Positions 21,789-29,061 of a stretch of 30,294 nt of DNA are shown piece by piece. Position 1 is the first letter of the stretch; each line of letters begins with the position of its first letter. The notes beneath the pieces were generated by a model. The model was not told the DNA's origin, did no database searches, and worked only from the letters and a program-made list of their open reading frames with translations. The position numbers and the translations under genes were made by a program. Source of the stretch: Candidatus Multiplicimicrobium inquinatum (GTDB taxonomy: Bacteria > Omnitrophota > Omnitrophia > Omnitrophales > Aquincolibacteriaceae); NCBI GenBank assembly GCA_002344825.1, contig DDUN01000048.1:478-30771 (forward strand), read 5' to 3'.

Positions 21789-22697
21789 TTAAGTGTAGTG
21801 AATATTTTTGCCAAAGAATTTCCACTTCAAAAAAGTAATCAGAAAAATAACCGAAAATAAAACCCACGCAATCGCCGCGGCATAACCCATGTGATACCAA
21901 ACGAAAGCATTGTTATAGAGATAATAAATAATCGTGGTCGTAGAGCCGTTCGGTCCGCCACCGGTCATCATGTAAGCCTGATCAAAACCGGCCTGAAATC
22001 CACCAATTAAACTCATGATGCCAATAAAAAAAGTCGTCGGAGAAATTTGAGGCCAGGTCACTGCCCAAAATTTTTGAATCGCGTTCGCGCCGTCCACTTC
22101 CGCGGCATCATATAAATCGCGCGGAACACCCTGAAGCGCGGCAAGATACAAAATCATGTTTTGCCCGCCGACGCTTTGCCAAACACTCATAATAATCAAA
22201 GCCGGTTTCGCCCACAGCGTATCCGTCAACCAATTCGGCCCCTGAAGCTTCAGCCCCAACAAGTCCCCCAAACCGGCGATCATGGTGTTGAAAGCGCCAA
22301 ACTCGGGGTTGTACATCAAACGCCAAAGCATAAAAATCGCGACGCCGGCGCAAATCGTGGGAAGATAATAAATCGTCCTGAAAATAACCATTCCTTTTAA
22401 CTTTTGATTGAGAGCAATGGCCAAAAGCAAAGATCCCGTCATCGAAATGGGAATTGCCGCCATTAAATAGACGGTATTAAATGAATACTGCCAAAAACGC
22501 TTATCCTGAAAAAGCTCGATAAAATTTCTGAGACCCACCCACTTCGGCGGAGTAAACAACCCCCATTCCGTAAAACTAAGCAGAAGAGAAACAACCACGG
22601 GGATCGATGTAAATACAAAAAATCCAAGGAGATTGGGGGCGAGAAACGCGTAAGCAGCAAGCGCTTCTTTTGTCTTATCTTTAAGGACCCGCTTCAT
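21789..22697 (-). CDS. carbohydrate ABC transporter permease, MalF/UgpA-like
   Basis: 302 residues with six predicted membrane segments. It opens AAYAFLAPNLLGFFVFT and has TEWGLF typical of the CUT1 family, the EAA loop YDAAEVDGANAIQKFWAVTWP, and GGPNGSTTTIIYYLYNNAF near the C-terminus. It would form a heterodimer with the next gene's product. GGAG stands 7 nt before the ATG. clpX lies upstream, so no binding protein or ATPase gene precedes it; a shared MsmX/MsmK-type ATPase elsewhere is likely. Confidence 0.9.
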   Translation of the reverse strand: MKRVLKDKTKEALAAYAFLAPNLLGFFVFTSIPVVVSLLLSFTEWGLFTPPKWVGLRNFIELFQDKRFWQYSFNTVYLMAAIPISMTGSLLLAIALNQKLKGMVIFRTIYYLPTICAGVAIFMLWRLMYNPEFGAFNTMIAGLGDLLGLKLQGPNWLTDTLWAKPALIIMSVWQSVGGQNMILYLAALQGVPRDLYDAAEVDGANAIQKFWAVTWPQISPTTFFIGIMSLIGGFQAGFDQAYMMTGGGPNGSTTTIIYYLYNNAFVWYHMGYAAAIAWVLFSVIFLITFLKWKFFGKNIHYT

Positions 22698-22730
22698 TTC
22701 ACTGCTCCAAATTCCGTTTTAAAATAATTT

Positions 22731-23993
22731 TCACGCGGTTTTCTCCATACGCTCAGTTTGGGTCACCGTCGGCTTTGATTTTCCGGAAATAACATCTTCG
22801 GTTATCAGCACCTCGGTAACGTCCTGAGCGGAAGGAATATCATACATCAAATCAAGCATGGCTGTCTCGAGAATCGACCGCAATGCCCGGGCACCGGTCG
22901 TCTTTTTCAAAGCACGCCGGGCAACTTCTCTTAGGGCGCCTTCGGTAAGCTTGAGCTCAACACCTTCCATCTTAAACAACTTTTGATACTGACGAATAAT
23001 CGCGTTTTTGGGTTCGGTTAAAACCCGCACCAAATCCTCTTCTGTCAGTTTATGCAATCCGGAAACCACCGGAAAGCGGCCGATAAATTCCGGAATTAAT
23101 CCGAATTTCACAAGATCCTCCGGCTCGAGATGATCAATCATCTTACCGGCCTCTTTTTCTTTCTTCAAAGAAGCGTTTTGCGCTCCAAAACCCATCGCCT
23201 TACTGGTGATGCGCCGTTCGATCATTTCTTCAATTCCGCCGAACATGCCGCCACAAATAAAAAGAATGTTGCGTGTGTTAACCGTAATATATTCCTGATG
23301 CGGATGCTTACGGCCGCCCTGCGGAGGGACATTTGCCGTGGTTCCTTCCAAAATTTTAAGCAATGCCTGCTGGACACCTTCGCCGGAAACATCGCGGGTA
23401 ATGGAAACATTGTCGGACTTTTTTGCGATCTTATCGATTTCATCAATATAAATAATGCCGATCTCGGCGCGTTTCACGTCAAAGTTGGCCGCCTGTAAAA
23501 GACGCAGAAGTACGTTCTCAACATCTTCACCCACATAACCCGCTTCGGTTAGAGACGTTGCATCGGCAATCGCGAAAGGAACGTCGAGAATGCGCGCAAG
23601 CGTGCGCGCGAAAAGGGTTTTGCCGGAACCAGTAGGGCCGATTAGGAGGACATTACTTTTTTCAATCTCAACGTCATCTTCGTTTTTAGAAACAATGCGT
23701 TTGTAATGATTATGAACGCTGACAGCGAGGCGCTTTTTAACCAAGTCCTGACCGACCACGTACTGATCCAGCTTCGTTTTAATATCCTGCGGCTTGGGAA
23801 CTTTAAAGTCTTCCACTTTAAAAGGCTGTTGAACCGCCGCGGGAAGAGGCTCTTTCAGAAAAGCATCATGGCAAACCCGAACGCACACATCGCAAATAAA
23901 GGATTGATTGCCCGCGAACAGTCTTTTGACTTCTGCTTTTTTGCGGGCGCAAAAAGAACAGCTGGCATTCGGATTATCTTTTTGAGTGGTCAT
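22731..23993 (-). CDS. clpX: ClpX, ATP-binding unfoldase of the ClpXP protease
   Basis: 420 residues. The N-terminal zinc domain has Cys12, Cys15, Cys34 and Cys37 (CSFC...CDVC). The AAA+ core has Walker A GPTGSGKT (119-126), pore loop GYVG (152-155), Walker B IYIDEIDK with DEID at 184-187, and a later ERRI block for the RKH-type loop. The ClpP-docking IGF loop appears as MGF. It unfolds tagged proteins and feeds them to ClpP; clpP is not next to it here, unlike the common tig-clpP-clpX order. Its ATG overlaps the stop of the small GIY-YIG gene (ATGA) and there is no ribosome site, so it is probably translated by coupling. Confidence 0.96.
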   Translation of the reverse strand: MTTQKDNPNASCSFCARKKAEVKRLFAGNQSFICDVCVRVCHDAFLKEPLPAAVQQPFKVEDFKVPKPQDIKTKLDQYVVGQDLVKKRLAVSVHNHYKRIVSKNEDDVEIEKSNVLLIGPTGSGKTLFARTLARILDVPFAIADATSLTEAGYVGEDVENVLLRLLQAANFDVKRAEIGIIYIDEIDKIAKKSDNVSITRDVSGEGVQQALLKILEGTTANVPPQGGRKHPHQEYITVNTRNILFICGGMFGGIEEMIERRITSKAMGFGAQNASLKKEKEAGKMIDHLEPEDLVKFGLIPEFIGRFPVVSGLHKLTEEDLVRVLTEPKNAIIRQYQKLFKMEGVELKLTEGALREVARRALKKTTGARALRSILETAMLDLMYDIPSAQDVTEVLITEDVISGKSKPTVTQTERMEKTA

Positions 23994-24238
23994 TTATTTT
24001 TACTTTGAATTAACTTTATTTTTTTATTCCGAGACCATTTTTTAATTTCCGCCTCGCGCTTTAAAGCTTTTGACTTGGTTGCGCAAGTTTCGCTGTAAAC
24101 CAATCTCCGAACTTTAAATGACCGGGTAAACTTCCCGCCTTTTCCAGCCTTGTGCTCCTTGATTCTTTTCTCAAGGTTATTTGTCATTCCTGTGTACAGG
24201 GCACCGTTCCCACATTCCAGAACATAAACAAACCACAT
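23990..24238 (-). CDS. small GIY-YIG nuclease-domain protein (UPF0213/YhbQ-like)
   Basis: 82 residues, a single GIY-YIG domain. FVYVLECGNGALYTGMTNNLEKRIKEH contains the paired motif (here VYV ... YTG) and the Arg/His helix; the second half has KGGKFTRSFKVRRLVYSE and KSKALKREAEIKKW. Proteins of this size are widespread; some bind or cut DNA in repair, but this one's role is unknown. A run of T-rich DNA follows. The stop overlaps the clpX start. Confidence 0.9.
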   Translation of the reverse strand: MWFVYVLECGNGALYTGMTNNLEKRIKEHKAGKGGKFTRSFKVRRLVYSETCATKSKALKREAEIKKWSRNKKIKLIQSKNK

Positions 24239-24241
24239 ACT

Positions 24242-24268
24242 TGGTCCTTCGACTTACGCTTAGGATAC
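24242..24268. repeat. R3 hairpin (TGAGC/CGAAG family), copy 1
   Basis: On the minus strand: GTATCC-TAAGC-GTAAGT-CGAAG-GAC. It is the imperfect form of a small hairpin with core TGAGC...GTCGAAG and variable outer arms that I recall from many environmental genomes. Confidence 0.5.
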
Positions 24269-24276
24269 TTCGCCTC

Positions 24277-24323
24277 GAAAAAATTGGCCGGTACTGAGCT
24301 CGCCGAAAAGCGAGCCGAAGTAC
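24277..24323 (-). terminator. R3 hairpin, copy 2, likely terminator of tRNA-Gln
   Basis: On the minus strand AGTACTtcGGCTCGC, loop, GGCGAGCtcAGTACC, a strong stem directly after the tRNA, then GGCCAATTTTTT. It has the same TGAGC / CGAAG core words as copy 1 with different outer arms (AGTAC / GTACT). Confidence 0.65.
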
Positions 24324-24393
24324 TGCCCGACCAGGGCTCGAACCTGGAACCTTGCCTCCAAAGGGCAGTGTGATACCATTTCACCATCGGGCA
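24323..24393 (-). tRNA. trnQ: tRNA-Gln (anticodon UUG)
   Basis: On the minus strand a full cloverleaf: acceptor TGCCCGA / TCGGGCA plus discriminator G; D arm GGTGAAATGGTATCAC; anticodon arm CTGCC-CTTTGGA-GGCAA (loop with TTG at 34-36; the outermost pair C-A is mismatched); 4-nt variable loop; T arm CCAGG-TTCGAGC-CCTGG. CCA is not encoded. UUG reads CAA and CAG glutamine codons. gatB and gatA in this window suggest it is charged by the Glu-to-Gln amidotransferase route. A hairpin with a T tract follows directly. Confidence 0.9.
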
Positions 24394-24510
24394 ACGAGAG
24401 TATCCAAAAACAAAAATCAGCGCAAAACGGACGAATTCAAGAGCGCATAATCTACCCGATTTTGCTCATTTTCCCAAGACCCGATTTTCGAAGTCCTCAG
24501 AAAGACAAAA

Positions 24511-25326
24511 TCAGAGCGAATAGCAAAGAATAGCCCGCTTCCGCAGGGCAGCTGCCAACGATTTATACAGCTTTTTGATCTTTGCTTGCGAGTCCGAAAC
24601 AGCAAAAACCGTCGGACCGCTTCCGCTCAATAGAACCGTTTCCGCCCCGCCCTTTTCCAATAGCTTGAAAGTCTTTTGGAGAGAGGGACGCAAAGCTAAG
24701 GCGGCAGGCTGTAAATCATTCACGGATTCATTCAAATCCACGGATTTTTTTGAAAAAGGTCCGCCTTGCTCACGATATTGTTTATACACAGCCGGCGTCG
24801 ATAAAGGTTTGGGGTCCGTCAGAAGCAAGAAATATCTCTTTCTCTTAGAGGGTAAATGTTTTAATTTTTCTCCGATACCCAGCGCGCGCGCCTGATTTTT
24901 TTGAAGAAGAAAAAAAGGCACATCCGCCCCCACACGCACGCCCATTTTCATTAACTCCGCTTGAGATATTTTGAGGTCATACAACTTAGCCATTCCAAGC
25001 AGAAAAAAAGCGGCATTACTGGATCCCCCGCCCAGACCTGCGCCGATCGGAATGCGCTTTACAAGCCGGGCATGAACGCCACCCAGCTTGGGAAATTTTT
25101 TCTGAAGCTCCACATAAGCTTTAAAAAGCAAGTTGCCTTCGCGCGCGGGTAAGTTTGCATTGGAAGAAAAAGAGAAGTCCGCTTTTTGCTTTGTGAGCGT
25201 CAATGTGTCGGCGAGTGAAAGACGGTGAAAAAGCGTATCCAGCATGTGGTAGCCGTCTTGACGGCGGCCGACAATGCGCAAATAGAGATTAACCTTAGCC
25301 GGTGATTGAAGCGTAATCCGATTCAT
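24511..25326 (-). CDS. ispE: 4-diphosphocytidyl-2-C-methyl-D-erythritol kinase (IspE)
   Basis: GHMP kinase of the MEP isoprenoid pathway. 271 residues from ATG at 25326. SPAKVNLYLRIVGRRQDGYH holds the catalytic Lys (Lys11); RIPIGAGLGGGSSNAA (91-106) is the ATP-binding Gly loop; GADVPFFL (133-140) carries the catalytic Asp135; and LLSGSGPTVFAV near the C-terminus is the third GHMP motif. A longer frame from a TTG at 25356 would add MASCPFLFLP, but those codons lie in a terminator hairpin, so I reject it. No ribosome site is visible: the hairpin ends about 12 nt before the ATG. Confidence 0.94.
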   Translation of the reverse strand: MNRITLQSPAKVNLYLRIVGRRQDGYHMLDTLFHRLSLADTLTLTKQKADFSFSSNANLPAREGNLLFKAYVELQKKFPKLGGVHARLVKRIPIGAGLGGGSSNAAFFLLGMAKLYDLKISQAELMKMGVRVGADVPFFLLQKNQARALGIGEKLKHLPSKRKRYFLLLTDPKPLSTPAVYKQYREQGGPFSKKSVDLNESVNDLQPAALALRPSLQKTFKLLEKGGAETVLLSGSGPTVFAVSDSQAKIKKLYKSLAAALRKRAILCYSL

Positions 25327-25330
25327 GGGT

Positions 25331-25372
25331 AAGAAGAGAAAAGGACAAGAAGCCAAAGCCTCTTGTCCTTTT
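25331..25372 (-). terminator. strong hairpin/terminator between the bS22-like gene and ispE
   Basis: On the minus strand AAAAGGACAAGAGGC, TTTG loop, GCTTCTTGTCCTTTT: a 15-bp stem with one G-T pair, followed by CTCTTCTT. It lies about 27 nt after the small gene's stop and only about 12 nt before the ispE ATG. Confidence 0.75.
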
Positions 25373-25398
25373 CTTTAACAAACTCGATTTAGAATTTG

Positions 25399-25497
25399 TT
25401 ATGACCAGTCTTTTTTCTTATGACGGTTTTTACGCAATTTCTTTTTGCGCTTATGCTTGTTCATCTTTTTCTTACGCTGTTTTTTTGCCCAGGGCAT
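25399..25497 (-). CDS. very small basic ribosomal protein, bS22 / AURKAIP1-COX24 type
   Basis: A 32-residue frame: MPWAKKQRKKKM, then NKHKRKKKLRKNRHKK, ending KDWS. It has 14 Lys, 4 Arg and 2 His, and the KM.KHKR.K.L..NRHKK pattern is that of the bacterial AURKAIP1/COX24-domain proteins, described as bS22 in mycobacterial ribosomes and related to mitochondrial mS38. A good ribosome site (GAGGAG about 9 nt upstream of the ATG) supports real translation. It starts 21 nt after the hisG stop, so it shares that transcript, and a strong terminator follows. Such genes are usually missed by size cut-offs. The family call is from memory of the motif. Confidence 0.8.
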   Translation of the reverse strand: MPWAKKQRKKKMNKHKRKKKLRKNRHKKKDWS

Positions 25498-25518
25498 GCT
25501 CGGGTTCTCCTCAGTCGA

Positions 25519-26391
25519 TTATGGAATTACTTTGTTCAAAGGGTATTCAATGATGCCGTGTGCGCCGGCCACCTTTAAATCGGGAATTAAATTGCGCACA
25601 ACGGACTCATCGATAATCGTATCCACATCATACCATCCGTCTTCGGCAAGCGATGAAACGGTTGGTTTTCTTAATGCGGGCAAAAGCGAAACAACTTTGT
25701 TCAGATTTTTTTCAGCCACATTCATTTTGAGGCCGACTTTTTCCTGCGCGCGGATCGCGCCCTGCAAAAGCATGACCAGCTGGTCCATCTTCTTGCTTTT
25801 CCACTCATTCTTAATACTGTCTTTATTCGCAATAAATTTCGGAATCGAAACAATCACCGTATCCACAATGCGCAGGCGGTTTGCCTTAAGGCTGGAACCG
25901 GTTTCAGTCGCTTCCACAATCGCGTCGGCAAGACGCGGCGGCTTCGCTTCCGTAGCGCCCCATGAAAACTCCACTTCAGCTTTGACCTTGTTCTTTTTAA
26001 GATAAGCCTTAGTCACATTCACAAGCTCGGTGACGATCTTTTTACCCTGTAAATCTTTAATACTCTGAACTTTGGAAGACTCATGTACGGCCAAAACCCA
26101 GCGCACAGGGTTAGAGGTTTGCTTGGAATACTGCAACTGGCAAAGCTCGGTGACTTTGGAGCTGTTTTCAACAATCCAATCGTGTCCGGTTAAACCGCAA
26201 TCCACAATACCGTCTTCGATGTAACGAGACATTTCCTGGGGGCGAAAAAGGATGATTTCCAGCTCTGGGTCGTTTACCGCCGGAGTAAAGGAACGGGAGC
26301 TGTTACGAATCTCAAAACCGGCCTTTTTGAATAAGGCAAAGGTGGATTCTTCCAAAGATCCCTTGGGCAGCGCTAATTTAAGTGTATTCAT
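25519..26391 (-). CDS. hisG: ATP phosphoribosyltransferase HisG, long form
   Basis: First step of histidine synthesis: joins PRPP and ATP. 290 residues from ATG at 26391 (MNTLKLALPKGSLEE), the long form with a C-terminal regulatory ACT-like domain (about 215-290), so it needs no HisZ. Landmarks: VDCGLTGHDWI (about 64-74), VTELVNVTKAYL, and AKPPRLADAIVEATETGSSLKAN (the usual GxxExAPxxGLADxIVDxxxTGxTL block). The longer frame from 26415 (MSRYNPPS) is rejected because those codons span a promoter. No other his genes lie nearby. A consensus -10 box stands 9 nt before the ATG, so the mRNA may be nearly leaderless. Confidence 0.95.
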   Translation of the reverse strand: MNTLKLALPKGSLEESTFALFKKAGFEIRNSSRSFTPAVNDPELEIILFRPQEMSRYIEDGIVDCGLTGHDWIVENSSKVTELCQLQYSKQTSNPVRWVLAVHESSKVQSIKDLQGKKIVTELVNVTKAYLKKNKVKAEVEFSWGATEAKPPRLADAIVEATETGSSLKANRLRIVDTVIVSIPKFIANKDSIKNEWKSKKMDQLVMLLQGAIRAQEKVGLKMNVAEKNLNKVVSLLPALRKPTVSSLAEDGWYDVDTIIDESVVRNLIPDLKVAGAHGIIEYPLNKVIP

Positions 26392-26400
26392 AGAGGGCGG

Positions 26401-26429
26401 ATTATATCGGGACATGCCCTTAGGGACAA
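26401..26429 (-). promoter_or_regulatory. sigma70-type promoter of hisG
   Basis: On the minus strand TTGTCC, 17 nt, TATAAT: the -10 box matches 6 of 6 and the -35 box 4 of 6 with ideal spacing. Only 9 nt (CCGCCCTCT) separate the -10 box from the hisG ATG, so transcription would start about 0-3 nt before the start codon. It lies 10 nt after the tsaD stop. Confidence 0.7.
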
Positions 26430-26438
26430 GAGGGAATT

Positions 26439-27449
26439 TTAGGCGGAAGCAATCCGCAAATTCGGCCGTGCTGTGAGTCTTAAATCGGAAATACGGCCTT
26501 TTTCAAAAAGTTCAAGCCCGCGACGGGCAATCATGGCGGCATTATCACCGGTCAACCCCAACGGCGGAAGAAAAAGCTGAATACCGCGCTCGGCCGCTTC
26601 GCGCGCCAACTCGACTCTCAAATAAGAGTTCGCACTCACCCCGCCGCCAACCACCACGCTCTTAGCGCCTTTTAAATCACAGGCGGCAAAAGTCTTCTCC
26701 ACAATCCAGCCGATTACAGCCTGTTGAAAGCTTGCGGCCAAATCTTCGCGCGAAGGCGCATCCGCTTTAGGCAAACCTGTTTTCATGTCGCGCATCGCGT
26801 AAAGCGCAGCGGTCTTAATTCCGCTAAAACTAAAATCGAGAGGTTTTGCTTGTTTCGGTTTCTTAAACAAAATTGCGCGCGGATTTCCCTTTGCCGCCAA
26901 AGCATCCATCAATGGCCCGCCGGGATAATCCAGCCCCATCATTTTTGCGACTTTGTCATAAGCCTCGCCCACTGCGTCATCTTCCGTTTCACCCACCGTT
27001 TCAAAGTGAGCGTCCTGGCAATGCACAATCGAAGTATGTCCGCCCGAGACAAGCAATCCGATATAGTTTTCAGGAACTGCTTGCCCAACAAAATTTGCGG
27101 ACAAATGCGCTTCCAGATGATTCACTCCGACTACGGGAATTCCCAGCTGATAAGCAAGCGCCTTGGCAAAACCAACCCCGACAAAAAGCGACCCGATCAG
27201 CCCCGGCCCTTCGGTCACCGCAATAAGGTTGAGCTCCTGTGCGGAAACACCGGCTTCTTTAAGCGCTTGCTTAAAAACAAAGTCAATTTGCTCGAGACAA
27301 TGACGTGAAGCGATTTCGGGCACCACGCCACCGAATTCCTGATGACGGAATAAACTGGAAGAAATAACATTGGAAAGAATTTCATCGCGACCGCGCAGGA
27401 CCGAAACAGATGTTTCATCACAGGAGGTTTCGATGCCAAGAATGTACAT
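26439..27449 (-). CDS. tsaD: tRNA N6-adenosine threonylcarbamoyltransferase TsaD
   Basis: Places the threonylcarbamoyl group on A37 of ANN-decoding tRNAs, with TsaB/C/E. 336 residues from ATG at 27449. ILGIETSCDETSVSVL opens the ASKHA fold; VNHLEAHLSAN holds the metal-binding His111 and His115; LVSGGHTSIV and KPLDFSFSGIKTA are family blocks; and TGDNAAMIA holds the metal-binding Asp. The frame extends to 27488, but that extension is repeat sequence and the family starts at MYILG. No strong ribosome site is seen. gatB precedes it across an R4-type inverted repeat. Confidence 0.96.
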   Translation of the reverse strand: MYILGIETSCDETSVSVLRGRDEILSNVISSSLFRHQEFGGVVPEIASRHCLEQIDFVFKQALKEAGVSAQELNLIAVTEGPGLIGSLFVGVGFAKALAYQLGIPVVGVNHLEAHLSANFVGQAVPENYIGLLVSGGHTSIVHCQDAHFETVGETEDDAVGEAYDKVAKMMGLDYPGGPLMDALAAKGNPRAILFKKPKQAKPLDFSFSGIKTAALYAMRDMKTGLPKADAPSREDLAASFQQAVIGWIVEKTFAACDLKGAKSVVVGGGVSANSYLRVELAREAAERGIQLFLPPLGLTGDNAAMIARRGLELFEKGRISDLRLTARPNLRIASA

Positions 27450-27452
27450 ACT

Positions 27453-27537
27453 AAGGAACCAGGAAACAGGAACCAAGAAGAAAGACAAGGCAACTCAGGC
27501 TTTGCCCATGGTTCTTGCTTCGTGGTTCTTGGTTCAA
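27453..27537. repeat. R4-type GGAACC inverted array between gatB and tsaD
   Basis: The left side has GGAACCAGGAAACAGGAACC and AAGAAGAAAG; the right side has GGTTCTTGCTTCGTGG and TTCTTGGTTCAAG, close to its reverse complement, around a CAGGCTTTGCCC centre. The gatB stop codon (27534-27536) lies in the right arm. The same words occur at 28983-29043. Confidence 0.7.
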
Positions 27538-28976
27538 GATAATTTCTTGCTCAAAATTTCGTTGATCATCTTGGGGTTGGCTTTCCCCTGAGATTCTTTC
27601 ATGACTTGCCCGACTAAGAATCCAAGCGCCTGTTTTTTTCCGGCTTTAAAGTCTTCAACCGACTTGGGATTAGCGGCAATAACTTTGTCAGCAATTTGTT
27701 CAATGAGGCCTGTGTCCTGCACCTGCGCCAAGCCTTTTTCTTTCACAATTTGGTCGGCCGATTTATTTTCCGAAAGCATCAAGGGCAAAACATCTTTCGC
27801 GATTTTTCCGTTAATCGTGCTGTTGTCGATCAGCTGAATCAACCCTGCCAAAGCCTTGGGCGAAATCGGCGAGTCTTCGATTTTGATTTTCTGTTCATTC
27901 AGCGTCCCGAGCAAATCATTCAAGAGCCAATTCGCGGCCAGCTTGGCGCTTGCCCCTTCTGCGACTGTGGCCTCAAAAAAAGCGGCTAAAACCTGGTCTT
28001 CAACCAATACATGCGCATCCGCACGCGGAAGCCCGAGCTTTTCAACAAAACGCTTCGCGCGCGCGCGCGGAAGTTCGGGCAAAGTTTTGCGTACAGCTTC
28101 CACTTTTTCGCGGGCAATCGTAAAGGGCACTAAATCCGGCTCGGGAAAATAACGGTAATCATGCGCGTCTTCCTTGGAGCGCATCAGCGCGGTTTCGCCT
28201 TTGGCTTCATTCCAAAGCCGGGTTTGCTGCTCAACCACTCCGCCGTCTTCAATGACTTGAATTTGACGCGCGATTTCATAATCAATCGCTTTTTGAACCG
28301 CGCGGAAAGAATTTAAATTTTTGGTTTCGGTACGGGTACCGAATTTTTCCTGGCCCACGGGGCGCACCGAGACATTCGCATCACAGCGCAGTTTGCCCAT
28401 TTCCATATCACAATCGCTGACACCCGCGTATTGCAAAACAGCTTTCAGCGCGGTGAGATAAGCGTAAGCTTCTTCGGCGGAACGGATATCCGGCTCAGAC
28501 ACAATTTCCAAAAGCGGAATTCCCCCGCGGTTATAGTCCACCAAAGTTCCGTCCACAATGCCTTCATGCAAAAGCTTGCCCGCGTCTTCTTCCAAATGCG
28601 CACGCGTAATGCCGATGCGTTTTTCAATCCACTTCCCCTCTTTGTCTTTCACTTCAACAACGAGATGACCATTCTTGTCGATTGGCATGTCATATTGAGA
28701 AATCTGATACGCTTTCGGTAAATCGGGATAAAAATAATTTTTTCGGTCAAATTTCAACCGCGCATTAATTTCGCAATCCAGCGCCAAACCCGCGCGCATT
28801 CCTAACTCCAAAGCTTCGGCGTTTAAAACCGGCAAACTGCCGGGCATTCCAAGGCACACAGGACACGTATTCGCATTCGGTTCCGAGCCAAAGTCGGTCG
28901 GACAAGCGCAAAAAAGCTTGGACTTCGTTCCAAGCTGAACATGCACTTCAAGACCGATAACGGGTTCGTATTTCAT
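27534..28976 (-). CDS. gatB: aspartyl/glutamyl-tRNA amidotransferase subunit B
   Basis: Binds misacylated Glu-tRNA(Gln) or Asp-tRNA(Asn) and phosphorylates the side chain before amidation. 480 residues from ATG at 28976 (MKYEPVIGLEVHVQL). The zinc site is Cys23/Cys25 and Cys38/Cys41 (CAC...CPVC), followed by YFYPDLPKAYQISQYD and the GVSDCDMEMGKLRCDANVS block. The C-terminal GatB/YqeY domain ends at LSKKLS. The frame extends to 29003, but MVFGSWYYF there is repeat sequence. No ribosome site is obvious. gatA lies upstream; gatC would be beyond the window. Confidence 0.96.
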   Translation of the reverse strand: MKYEPVIGLEVHVQLGTKSKLFCACPTDFGSEPNANTCPVCLGMPGSLPVLNAEALELGMRAGLALDCEINARLKFDRKNYFYPDLPKAYQISQYDMPIDKNGHLVVEVKDKEGKWIEKRIGITRAHLEEDAGKLLHEGIVDGTLVDYNRGGIPLLEIVSEPDIRSAEEAYAYLTALKAVLQYAGVSDCDMEMGKLRCDANVSVRPVGQEKFGTRTETKNLNSFRAVQKAIDYEIARQIQVIEDGGVVEQQTRLWNEAKGETALMRSKEDAHDYRYFPEPDLVPFTIAREKVEAVRKTLPELPRARAKRFVEKLGLPRADAHVLVEDQVLAAFFEATVAEGASAKLAANWLLNDLLGTLNEQKIKIEDSPISPKALAGLIQLIDNSTINGKIAKDVLPLMLSENKSADQIVKEKGLAQVQDTGLIEQIADKVIAANPKSVEDFKAGKKQALGFLVGQVMKESQGKANPKMINEILSKKLS

Positions 28977-28982
28977 AAAATA

Positions 28983-29043
28983 GTACCAAGAACCAAAGAC
29001 CAAGAACGAAGATTGGTTCCTGCTTCCTGGTTCTTGGTTCTAG
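28983..29043. repeat. R4-type GGAACC inverted array between gatA and gatB
   Basis: The left side has ACCAAGAACCAAAGACCAAG; the right side has TTGGTTCCTGCTTCC and TGGTTCTTGGTTCT, reverse complements around an AACGAAGA centre. It shares words with the array at 27453-27537. Confidence 0.7.
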
Positions 29044-29061
29044 ATAAGGTTAGTTTTTTGG

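Noticed and set aside
24184..24387. 67-codon minus-strand frame (MVKWYHTALWRQGSRFEP...)
   Set aside because: It is the translation of tRNA-Gln and its terminator; the cloverleaf explains the sequence.
24454..24488. Direct repeat ACCCGATTTT (24454 and 24479, also near 16303)
   Set aside because: Too short and too few copies to tell from chance.
27450..27488. Upstream extension of tsaD (MSFFLVPVSWFLS)
   Set aside because: It is read from the GGAACC array; TsaD proteins begin at the MYILGIETSCDET block.
28977..29003. Upstream extension of gatB (MVFGSWYYF)
   Set aside because: The codons come from the GGAACC inverted array; the family begins at MKYEPVIGLE.
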